From: JACNKJ01 sp964440095
GTDB lineage: Bacteria; Krumholzibacteriota; Krumholzibacteriia; JACNKJ01
Assembly (NCBI GenBank): GCA_964440095.1
Contig: CAYTPZ010000003.1
Span: 1 to 64,000 of the forward strand
Length of the DNA stretch: 64,000 bases
Direction: 5' to 3'
Shown: in pieces, positions 16,379-29,100 of the stretch
Numbering within the stretch: the first letter of the stretch is position 1
Layout: each line of letters begins with the position of its first letter
Made by a program: the position numbers and the translations under genes
Notes under the pieces: generated by a model
The model's input: only the letters and a program-made list of their open reading frames with translations
Databases searched by the model: none
What the model was told of the DNA's origin: nothing

Positions 16379-18490
16379 ATGAAGAAGCTTGCCCCCGCCC
16401 TGCTCCTGTTGATTCCCATGCTAACGGCCTTCGCGCCCTTGGAAGACTTGCCCTATGACAAGCCCTTCTATCCCATGGATGGGAAACACAGCGGCGCGTG
16501 CGGGCATTCGGCTGGCCATCTGGATCGCGAAGGCGAAAGCCAGGCAGGACAGAGCCAGTGGCGAGCCGACTGGTACGAGATCGATGGTGAACTCACCCTG
16601 GATCCCGACTTCGAGGACGGTGACTTCACTTCCACAGTTACCATGCACGCGACACTTGTGGCCGAGTCGGACAGCCTGCTGCTCGATGCACTTTGGAATG
16701 TGGACATTCTCGCGGTGCGCCTGAACGACGCGAACGCCAACTTCCATCACGACGGATGGTCACTGCTGAGCATCGAGACCCCCGGCCTCAGCGTGGGGAA
16801 TCAGTACAAGATCGAAGTGGATTACGTGGCTCACGAAAACGAAGACGGCTTCGGCGCCTTCGTCTTCGACCCATACCTGGACGACATGAATCCCCAGGAA
16901 CTGCATCCCCTCGTCTACACCATGACCCAGACCCAGTACGCGGGAAGTTGGTGGCCATGCATCGATCGCCTGGACCAACGCGCGGACTCCATGTCCATTC
17001 GCGTGACGGTGCCCGAAGACCTTGTAGTCGCCTCCAACGGAACCCTGGAATCGGTTGAGGATGCAGGCGGCGGGCGACGCCGCTTCCATTTCATGGAGCG
17101 CTACTCCATTCCCAGTTACCTGGTGGCCATCACCATTACCGATTTCTACTCACCCATCGGCGATGGACATCCCTACTATTCCGCTGAGCCCTACAAATTC
17201 GGCGACGGCCATGAAATGCCCCTGGTGCTCTACGCCTTCAAGCACCATTTCGACGATGCCCTCCACCACTTCGAAGATTTGGCCAACAAGGAATACTGGA
17301 TCGCCGATCAGCTCGACTGTTTCGGCGCGCGCTTCGGCGACTACCCCTATCGCGACGAGAAGTACGGCATCGTGGAGTACCGTTTCTCCGGCGGCATGGA
17401 ACACATGACCCTCAGCAGCATCGGCAGCACCACCCTGGTGGGCGAAGACCCCATCAACTACGTGCTTCCCCACGAGGCGGCCCACCAGTGGTTCGGCGAT
17501 CTGGTCACCTGCGCCACTTGGGAAGACATCTGGCTCAACGAGGGTTTCGCCACCTACCTGGAAGCCCTCTACTACGAACACGTGGGCAGGTGGACCCCCG
17601 GCGACTACATGTTCAGCCGTCGCTGGCTCCGCGAATTCGACGGTGAGATCTACGACCCCAATGCCACCTTCGGCCGCACCACCTACTGGAAAGGTGGATG
17701 GCTGCTTCACATGCTGCGCGGACGCCTTCGCCATCACTTCGGCGAGAACGAAGAGACCTACGCCCTCGGCGTTTCCGAAGGCGACAACCTCTTCTTCTCC
17801 ATGCTCGAGCACTGGGCCCAGGATGAACCTCGCCGTTTCGCCACCGCGAACACCGAAGACTTCATCAATTTTTGCGAAAACTTTTCGAGCCTGAGCCTTC
17901 GTCCCTTCTTCGAACGCTGGCTCTACGACTCCGGACGCCCCCACTATTTCAACAATTGGTCCGCCCGTGAAAGCGGCGCGGGTTACGATGTGAATGTGAC
18001 CCTTCGCCAGGTGCAATCGGGCGCGCTGTTCAGCGAGCCTCTGGACCTCATGTTCCGCTTCGCAGGCGGCGACAGTATTGTGGAGACCGTGCAACCGGAT
18101 TCGGCCGACCAGGACTACGTTTTCTTCTTCGGCCCTAAGCCCTTGAGCATGGAGCTGGACCCCCACCACAAAGTTCTCCACCGCGGCGTGAGTTTCGAAA
18201 CGCCCATGCAGGTGGACGCGCCCTACCCCAATCCTTTCGGATCAAACCAAGGCGTTCACGTCCAGGTGAATCTGCTGGATGCGGGATTCATGCGCGCCGT
18301 GCTCTATGATCCTTCGGGACGCCTTGTAAAGGTTCTCTTCGAGGGACAGGCCGAACCGCCCTACAAGGATCTATTCTGGTCGGGTCGCGACGAACGCGAC
18401 AGCTTCAGCGCCTACGGCGTGTATCTGCTCAAGGTGGAAAGCGCGGGCCAGGTGGAAACCCGCAAACTCGTTTTTCTACCCGTGGACTAG
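16379..18490 (+). CDS. Secreted M1 aminopeptidase with C-terminal sorting domain
   Basis: A 703-residue zinc aminopeptidase of the M1 (gluzincin) family, presumably exported (MKKLAPALLLLIPMLTAFAP signal). The catalytic HEAAH lies at 365-369 and the third zinc ligand Glu388 in WLNEGF fits the 18-residue spacing. The exopeptidase motif is GGMEH (338-342) rather than the usual GAMEN, so substrate handling may differ. The last 90 residues are a FlgD-like domain (YPNPFGS, YDPSGRLV, YGVYLLKVES) of the kind used for sorting in type IX-like secretion. The ATG at 16379 has AGGA upstream. The stop shares CTAG with the nth stop on the other strand. Confidence 0.9.
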   Translation: MKKLAPALLLLIPMLTAFAPLEDLPYDKPFYPMDGKHSGACGHSAGHLDREGESQAGQSQWRADWYEIDGELTLDPDFEDGDFTSTVTMHATLVAESDSLLLDALWNVDILAVRLNDANANFHHDGWSLLSIETPGLSVGNQYKIEVDYVAHENEDGFGAFVFDPYLDDMNPQELHPLVYTMTQTQYAGSWWPCIDRLDQRADSMSIRVTVPEDLVVASNGTLESVEDAGGGRRRFHFMERYSIPSYLVAITITDFYSPIGDGHPYYSAEPYKFGDGHEMPLVLYAFKHHFDDALHHFEDLANKEYWIADQLDCFGARFGDYPYRDEKYGIVEYRFSGGMEHMTLSSIGSTTLVGEDPINYVLPHEAAHQWFGDLVTCATWEDIWLNEGFATYLEALYYEHVGRWTPGDYMFSRRWLREFDGEIYDPNATFGRTTYWKGGWLLHMLRGRLRHHFGENEETYALGVSEGDNLFFSMLEHWAQDEPRRFATANTEDFINFCENFSSLSLRPFFERWLYDSGRPHYFNNWSARESGAGYDVNVTLRQVQSGALFSEPLDLMFRFAGGDSIVETVQPDSADQDYVFFFGPKPLSMELDPHHKVLHRGVSFETPMQVDAPYPNPFGSNQGVHVQVNLLDAGFMRAVLYDPSGRLVKVLFEGQAEPPYKDLFWSGRDERDSFSAYGVYLLKVESAGQVETRKLVFLPVD

Positions 18491-19131
18491 AGCTTCGAGG
18501 GGCAGTCTTCAGCCAAGCTGCATTCCTCGCAGCGTGGTTTACGAGACGGGCATACCGCGCGCCCGTGGAAAATGAGCTGATGGCTCAGCAGGGTCCATCT
18601 TTCAGCGGGGAAGATGGCGCAGAGATCCTTCTCCACTTTCACCGGATCCTCATGTTTGCTCAGGGCCAGGCGCCGCGACAGGCGCCCCACGTGTGTGTCC
18701 ACGGGAAACCCAGGCACTTCGAAGGCATTTCCGAGAATCACGTTGGCCGTCTTGCGTCCCACTCCGGCTAGAGCCACAAGCTCTTCCATATTGCCGGGCA
18801 CTCGGCCCTCATGCTTCTTCACAATATCCTTGGCCGCGGCCTTTAGATTCTTCGCCTTGTTGCGGTAGAATCCCGTGGAGTGGATGAGTTTCTCCAAGCG
18901 CTTCACCGGCAACTTAGCCAAAGCCGTCGCATCGGGTGCAGCAGCGAAGAGCGCGGGCGTCACCATGTTCACGCGCTCGTCGGTGCACTGGGCGCTGAGC
19001 ACGGTGGAGACCATGAGTTGATAGGGATCGACGAAATCGAGACTGCAACTCGCCTCGGGATAGAGGCGCAACAGCTCAAGGCGAATGCGCTCGGCGCGCA
19101 GCTTTTTCTTCTGGAGGCTTTCACGGGGCAT
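18487..19131 (-). CDS. nth: Endonuclease III
   Basis: Base-excision DNA glycosylase/AP lyase for oxidised pyrimidines. The 214 residues show the helix-hairpin-helix LAGVGRKTANVILG (with the catalytic Lys), the conserved VDTHVGRLSRRL with catalytic Asp, and a C-terminal [4Fe-4S] Cys set with spacing 6-2-5 (CPSRKPRCEECSLAEDC). The start at 19131 matches family N-termini but has no ribosome site; a promoter 6 bp away suggests a leaderless message. A longer frame begins far upstream but overlaps yjbQ and is unlikely. Confidence 0.92.
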   Translation of the reverse strand: MPRESLQKKKLRAERIRLELLRLYPEASCSLDFVDPYQLMVSTVLSAQCTDERVNMVTPALFAAAPDATALAKLPVKRLEKLIHSTGFYRNKAKNLKAAAKDIVKKHEGRVPGNMEELVALAGVGRKTANVILGNAFEVPGFPVDTHVGRLSRRLALSKHEDPVKVEKDLCAIFPAERWTLLSHQLIFHGRAVCPSRKPRCEECSLAEDCPSKL

Positions 19132-19136
19132 GCCGC

Positions 19137-19165
19137 AGTGTAAGCTTCGAATTGTTCCACGGCAA
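19137..19165 (-). promoter_or_regulatory. Probable leaderless promoter of nth
   Basis: TTGCCG (19160-19165), 17-bp spacer, TACACT (19137-19142) on the minus strand. Only five bases separate the -10 from the nth ATG. The -35 overlaps the ribosome site of the divergent yjbQ gene. Confidence 0.4.
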
Positions 19166-19174
19166 GGAGAGGGT

Positions 19175-19594
19175 ATGAAGATCATCACGCGCAACATCTC
19201 GCGAAAGACCCAAGGCGACGGTGACACTCTCGACATTACGGGCGATCTGGAAGCCCTGCTCACGGATAGCGGGCTCAGCGAGGGCATGGCGCATCTGTTC
19301 ATCGGAGGTTCCACCGCCGGACTCACCACACTGGAATACGAGAGCGGCGTCATCGAAGACCTGGCCGAGGTTTTTGAGAGCATCGCCCCCGCAGATCGCG
19401 ACTGGCGCCATCACCGGCGCTGGGGCGATCACAACGGGCACAGCCATATTCGTTCGGCACTTCTCGGGCCCAACCTCGCGGTGCCCTTCATGAATGGGCA
19501 ACTGACCTTGGGAACCTGGCAGCAGGTGGTCCTCATCGACTTCGATGAAAAACCCCGCAGCCGCGAAGTGATCGTGCAGCTGCAGGGCGTATAA
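19175..19594 (+). CDS. YjbQ/UPF0047 family protein
   Basis: A 139-residue protein of the YjbQ family, reported to include secondary thiamine-phosphate synthase activity. It has the characteristic HLFIGGSTAGLTTLEYE segment (residues 41-57), GDHNGHSHIRSALLGP with the clustered His residues (about 86-101), and LGTWQQVVLIDFDEKPR near the end. ATG 19175 is preceded by AAGGAGAGGGT. It is divergent from nth (43 bp apart) and convergent with aconitase (12-bp gap). The true cellular role is uncertain. Confidence 0.88.
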   Translation: MKIITRNISRKTQGDGDTLDITGDLEALLTDSGLSEGMAHLFIGGSTAGLTTLEYESGVIEDLAEVFESIAPADRDWRHHRRWGDHNGHSHIRSALLGPNLAVPFMNGQLTLGTWQQVVLIDFDEKPRSREVIVQLQGV

Positions 19595-19606
19595 ATTGAA
19601 CACTGT

Positions 19607-22279
<2,673 letters not shown>

Positions 22280-22317
22280 GGCAACTCCCTTCGCGGGTGA
22301 ACCTACAAACTAAATAG

Positions 22318-22343
22318 CCCCCCGCCTGCAAGCAAGCGGGGAG
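22318..22343 (-). terminator. Possible terminator after sdhB
   Basis: Minus-strand stem CCCCGC/GCGGGG with a 10-nt loop (itself able to form TGC/GCA), followed by a U-rich tract (CTATTTAGTTTGT). It sits between sdhB and acnA. Confidence 0.45.
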
Positions 22344-22388
22344 CGAAATGCTCTCAGGGACCGAGGATGTGGCCCCGCCAGACGGAGC

Positions 22389-23150
22389 CTAGGCACCGCT
22401 GAGAGCACCCTTGAAATATTCACGCCGCATTCGCGCGATATTCTCGATACTCACTTCCTTGGGACAAACCGCCTCGCACTCGCCATGGTTGGAGCAGGCG
22501 CCGAAGCCTTCCTTATCCATTTGGGCGATCATGGCCAGGGCGCGGCGACCGCGCTCGGGTCCGCCCTGAGGCAGATAGGACAGCTGAGACACCTTGGCAC
22601 TCAGGAATAGCGAGGCCGAAGCGTTGGGACAGGCCGCGATGCAGGCGCCGCATCCGATGCAGGAGGCGGCGTCCATGGCCTTGTCGGCCATGGGCTTGGG
22701 AATGGGCACGGAATTAGAATCGGGAGCCGAGCCCACATTGCTGGTCACATAGCCCCCCGCTTGCATGATGCGCTCGAGAGAGGTCCGGTCCACCACCAGA
22801 TCCTTGATTACCGGCAGGGGCGCCGCGCGGAAGGGTTCTATGATGACCGTGCCTCCGTCGGGGAAGTGGCGCATGCGAATTTCGCAGGTGGTCACCGCCG
22901 CCTTGGGTCCGTGGGCCACACCCTGAATGTTCAGGCCGCAGGTGCCGCAGATTCCCTCGCGACAGTCGCTGTCGAACTCGATGGCCTCTTCGCCCTGCTT
23001 GATGAGTTTCTCATTCAGCAGGTCGAGCATCTCGAGTATGGACATGTTCGGGTTCAGATCATCCATTTGGTAGTCCTTGAGACCACCGGACTGATCGGGA
23101 CCGGCCTGACGCCAGATCTTGAGATTTATCGACATCGTTTTATCGCTCAC
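22389..23150 (-). CDS. sdhB: Succinate dehydrogenase/fumarate reductase iron-sulfur subunit
   Basis: Electron-transfer subunit between the flavoprotein and the membrane anchor. Over 253 residues all three cluster motifs are present: [2Fe-2S] Cys63/68/71/89 (DCREGICGTCGL), [4Fe-4S] Cys164/167/170 with 174 (CIGCGACIAACPN), and [3Fe-4S] Cys219/225/229 (CSNHGECEAVCPK). The start is a GTG at 23150 with a strong GGGAGG seven bases upstream; the ATG at 23135 lacks a site. Twelve bases separate it from sdhA. Type B cytochrome organisation is implied by the single SdhC. Confidence 0.95.
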   Translation of the reverse strand: MSDKTMSINLKIWRQAGPDQSGGLKDYQMDDLNPNMSILEMLDLLNEKLIKQGEEAIEFDSDCREGICGTCGLNIQGVAHGPKAAVTTCEIRMRHFPDGGTVIIEPFRAAPLPVIKDLVVDRTSLERIMQAGGYVTSNVGSAPDSNSVPIPKPMADKAMDAASCIGCGACIAACPNASASLFLSAKVSQLSYLPQGGPERGRRALAMIAQMDKEGFGACSNHGECEAVCPKEVSIENIARMRREYFKGALSGA

Positions 23151-23162
23151 GTTAGGCCTCCC

Positions 23163-25081
<1,919 letters not shown>

Positions 25082-25082
<1 letters not shown>

Positions 25083-25795
25083 TACAGACCTCCCAGGCTG
25101 GCGTGGGATACGGCTGAAGGATCAACGAAGAAGTAGACGTAGACCGGAAGCAGCAGGAAACCCACTGCGAGCAAGAGGGCCACAAGCAGGCCGAGGGTGT
25201 AGAGCAGCCCGATCCATCGATCATTGTTCCAGCCCATGGACTGGAAGGCGCTCCAGAATCCGTGGCGCAAGTGGAAACCCACAATGGCCATCACCAGCAC
25301 ATAGGCACCGGCGATGAGAGGATTCTTGAAGGATTCGATCACCACCGAGTAATAGTCGGTGTGCTCACCGTGCTCGCCATGGGGCACATTGAGCTTGAAC
25401 ATCCATACGTGCACGAGAACGAAGAGGAAGAGCAGCACGCCCGTCCAGATCATGGTAGTGGACGAGAAGGTTTTGCGGCTCTTGCCGCCCGCGTCCACCG
25501 ACTTCTTGTAGCCAATCGCCCGCGCGCGATTCTTGTCGACCATGGCCACCGCCACGGCGGCGCTGATGTGGACAAGAAACAGTGCGATGAGGCCGATCTC
25601 GAAGAGGGTGACGAACCATCCGTCGAAGATGCCTTCGAGGAAGGCCGCGTAACCGTTGAGGGCGTCCGGTCCCATGTAAATGGTCAGGTTGCCCAGCAGG
25701 TGGACGAGGAGAAATCCGATCAGGAAGAGCCCGGTGAGGCCCGTCAGGATCTTCTTTCCCACGGAGGACCAGAGAACGGCAGTGATTCTGCTCAT
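25082..25795 (-). CDS. sdhC: Succinate dehydrogenase cytochrome b subunit (type B)
   Basis: Di-haem membrane anchor and quinone site. The 237-residue form has five helices (about 15-37, 62-86, 115-135, 158-178, 195-222). Candidate haem ligands are His32, His76, His129 and His175/178 within LLVHLLGN, LVHISAA, LVHVWMF and GFHLRHGFW. The ATG at 25795 has GGGAG nine bases upstream. A 43-residue N-terminal extension is open but would cover the upstream inverted repeat and is unlikely. First gene of sdhCAB; regulated perhaps through the hairpins in its leader. Confidence 0.92.
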
Positions 25796-25871
25796 TGGCC
25801 AAGCTCCCGGATTAAGTTGAGTTTGCGACCGAGACAGAGTAATTCCAGCAAACCAGACTAGCAACACCAAA

Positions 25872-25982
25872 AGCACGGAATTGGCTTCACCTGCACTCCG
25901 GCCTCGGCGGGGTTGGTCAATCACCCATGCTGACCATGAGTGCCCGCCTCAAAAGTCGTGCAGGCAAAGCCAATTCCGTGCT
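25872..25982 (-). repeat. Long inverted repeat, 25-bp arms with 61-bp spacer
   Basis: Left arm 25872-25896 and right arm 25958-25982 are reverse complements at 23 of 25 positions. Read in the sdh direction the second arm is followed by CTTTTGG, so a folded transcript could act as an attenuator-like structure in the sdhCAB leader, if transcription begins upstream. Confidence 0.7.
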
Positions 25983-26037
25983 CTCGATGCTGCCAATCAA
26001 GTCGATTTCTAAATCTTGGTCGAAGACAGACATGCTG

Positions 26038-26071
26038 AAACAGGAAAACGGGGAGGGCAGAAGCCCTCCCC
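26038..26071 (-). terminator. Intrinsic terminator of the C25 gene
   Basis: Perfect 9-bp stem (GGGGAGGGC / GCCCTCCCC; 26050-26058 and 26063-26071) with a 4-nt loop, followed on the minus strand by GTTTTCCTGTTTC. Confidence 0.8.
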
Positions 26072-26091
26072 GAGTGAAATGTGCGTCATTC

Positions 26092-26150
26092 GGCCCTTTC
26101 TCCATGCGCTCCGGCTCGCAGACTCGCAAGTCGCGCGATGGAGAAAGGCC
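26092..26150. repeat. Imperfect 59-bp palindrome
   Basis: Arms CCTTTCTCCAT (26095-26105) and ATGGAGAAAGG (26138-26148) pair perfectly and extend on both sides with GGC/GCC and GCGC/GCGC. Located between the C25 stop and its terminator, so it is in the mRNA 3' end. Confidence 0.7.
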
Positions 26151-26170
26151 TCACTCTCAATTCGAGCGAA

Positions 26171-26188
26171 ACTGTACCCGGGTACAGT
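26171..26188. repeat. Perfect 18-bp palindrome after the C25 stop codon
   Basis: ACTGTACCCGGGTACAGT lies three bases beyond the TAA of the C25 gene. In RNA it would form a 7-bp stem with a CCGG loop. No T-run follows. It could also be a dimeric protein-binding site. Confidence 0.7.
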
Positions 26189-26191
26189 CTC

Positions 26192-29100
26192 CTACTTAAG
26201 CAGCAACATCTTCGACTTCAGAACCTGGCCGTCGAAGGCGAGTCGGCTGAAGTAAACGCCGCTGGCCATGGACGTACCATGATCGTCACGGCCCAGCCAT
26301 TCCACTTCCTGATAGCCGGCATCCATGTTGCCGGTGATCAGTGTGGCCACCCTGCGACCCGTCACATCGTAGACCGCGAGATCAACCTGGCCGGCCTTGG
26401 GCAGGTCGAAGCGAATCATGGTCTTCGGGTTGAAGGGGTTGGGGAAGTTGCGGCCCAGAGCCAGAACCTGAGGCACAGCACCTTCGGCGTCGGTGGGATC
26501 ACCCGCGTAGGTGATCTTCAGACACCATTCGTTGAAGGTACCCGTGTCGGCACCGGCATTGTCGCTGATGGTCATGGTCCAGAGACCGCCCACCGCGTCG
26601 CCGATGAAGTCATCCAGGTTTCCAGCGGGATCCATGTCGTCCGGATACCAGCCGATGAGGTTGTCCGTGCTGCCGCCCGTGCGGTTGTGCAGGATCACCG
26701 AAGTTCCATCCGGACTTTCCAAGGTGACGATGAGGTCGCCCTGATAAGTGTGGGTGATGTCCACAAAGACTTCGATGTTGGTCACGGCCGCTCCGAGTGC
26801 GATGTCCATGCTGTCATCAATGGTCGTGTTATCGCCAATGAACAGCCCGGGCTCGCTGCAGAACGTGGCTTCATAAACGATGGACAGATCCAGGTTGATA
26901 CCTGTGGCGTCCTCGCCCGGTCCCAGAGGAACATCCACGATTTCGGTGGAGAAACCGTTCTTGCTGGCGCGAATCTCATAGCCGCCGGCATAGAGTCCCG
27001 GCAGGGAATAGAGACCGTCGGCGCCGGTGTAGACGTATCCGCCACCGGGGATGGCTTCCACGAGCACGTCGGAATAGTCGGTCTCGCCTTCCAGTGTCAC
27101 CGCACCGCTGATGGAGCAGTCGCCCACTTCCTGGGTCATGAGCCAGGTTACGGCGTTCTGCAGAAGCAGCGGCCGCACGGCAGCGTCCATGGCCGAGTAG
27201 TTGAAGGCGAAGAAGACGATCTGTCCGCCTTCGGGCGCCGGATTGGGATCGTAGGCGATGATACTGCCGTCGCCCGCGTAGTCGCTCCAGCTACCCACGG
27301 CCACAGCGTCTGCGGCCACGTCCACGGCGTCATGATCACCGTAGCCCGCGTAGCTCATGGAGATCGGAGAAGGAATGATGTTGGGATAGGAGACCACGTA
27401 GTGATCGGGCTCGGCCACGGTCACATTGCCACTCTCATCGTGGTTCCAATCAACATGGTGCAGCACCTTCGTGGCGAAGTCGCCACTCTGGTGATCATAG
27501 GCGACCTCGCCGCCTTCGATGAGCACATGCCCGCCGACTTCCACGAAGTCCACTAGTGCATTAGTGAAGCTCGCATCGCCAAAGGGTGAAGTGTTGTCAC
27601 CAGCCGAAACCAGAATGAGATCGTAGTTTGCCCAAGTGAGAGGATCGGTTCCGCCCATGCTTTCCAGGGTGCTCGTGTAACCGAGCTCATCGAGGTCAGT
27701 GATGATATCAGCCACGGCCTTGCCCACTTCGCTCGAATAACCCTCGGCGATAATGGCACCGGTCTTTTCATCGACCTTGGCTTCATTCCAAGCGCTCTTG
27801 CCGCTGTCGTTGATGACCAGCAGATCGCCAATAGTGGGATCGAGCACAAAGCTCTTGGTGATAACCGGCTCGTTCACTTCGATACCGAGGGTCACGGGAA
27901 TGTAGTGCCATGCCTTCACCGTAACCGTGTAATCGAAGTAAGGCAGAGACGGCGTGGTGTAGCTGCCGTCGACCGGATCAGTGGTGGTCTCGGCGTAGAG
28001 AAGACCCGTGTCCGTGCGATAGACCTTCACGGTGGCTTCCAGAGGATCGCCGAATTCGGAATCGGTGACCGTACCGGTAATCACACCTGCGGGCGCCGGA
28101 GCCAGATTCACATCCAGAGTGTTGGCGCCGTAGTTCAGGAAGAAGGTCTCTTCGTGATGCAGATATCCGAAGAGATCCACCGCGATGTCGTACTCCGCGA
28201 CCACGATGTCTTCGCCCATGTCATAGTTGCCCGCTCCGTCGGTCATGGTCTCAAAGACCATCGCGTCAAGAACGTCGTATCCACGAACCCAGGCCCCCAC
28301 GGCCGGAGATCCGTCGGCATCCACATGACCGGTCAGCGTACCGTAGGCCTCGATCACTTCGAAGGCTGCGTAGACTAGGTTGCTGCCGTCCTTCGCGAAG
28401 TAAACGTCAACTTCCCCCAGGGCCGTCGGCGTAATGGTCAGAGAATTCTCGGTGGTCTGATCGATCAGAACACCATCCTGGTAGGCATAGAGAATGTGCT
28501 CGGGCACGCCGCCGAATCCGGAAGCCGTAATGGTTCCCGGCAGGTTCAGGGCGAACGCGCCGCTCAGGCCAATGTCGGTGCTCACACTCAGGGAGATTCC
28601 CATGAGCGGATCGGCATTGACGATCAGGTCTTCACGGAAGAGTTCCCAGCTCTCGGCAGGGTCCTGCCCCACCATATCGATACTCGGACCGTAGGGATAG
28701 ATCACGTTGATGGTCGCGTAACCCGCGGCATCGGTGAAAGCGTGAGCGCTCTCGTACTCGAGACCGTCGGCCCAAACTTCGATGCCTTCCTTGGGCGTTA
28801 CGCCGTCATACTCGAAGACGCCCACGGTCACATCGGTGGCCACGTTGGCGTCGATGTTGTCAGGACTGAATGTGATGTGCGCAGGCACGATCACGTTCAG
28901 CGCGACGATGTAAGGTTCATGATTCTGATTCGTCACCACCAGCTCGGCGGCACCGGGAAGCAGAGGAGCCGCGAAGACCGGAAGGTCCAAGCTTCCACTT
29001 AGATCAACGGTTCCGGCGCCCAGAATCTCGCCGTCGCGTGTCAGGGCCACATAACTCCCTGGAGTCGCTTCAACGGCGATGGTCGACCAGGTGGTGAAGA

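Larger units (their letters stand above)
25796..26191. other. Intergenic region rich in inverted repeats between the C25 gene and sdhCAB
   Basis: About 396 bp without a convincing gene. It holds four separate foldback elements: a perfect 18-bp palindrome (26171-26188), a 59-bp imperfect stem-loop (26092-26150), a terminator (26038-26071) and an inverted repeat with 25-bp arms (25872-25896 and 25958-25982). A 38-codon ATG frame at about 26030-25917 crosses the right arm of the last; I do not call it a gene. No clear sdh promoter could be fixed; TTGGTG-N17-TGGAAT after the left arm is one candidate. Confidence 0.6.

Noticed and set aside
19132..19383. Long N-terminal extension of Nth
   Set aside because: Overlaps yjbQ on the other strand and has no family match; family start is at 19131.
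25796..25924. 43-residue N-terminal extension of SdhC
   Set aside because: No homologous N-terminus, and it covers an inverted repeat; the ATG at 25795 has a ribosome site.
26081..27556. 491-codon plus-strand frame opposite the C25 gene
   Set aside because: Mirror frame of a well-supported minus-strand gene; sequence has no family pattern and no ribosome site.
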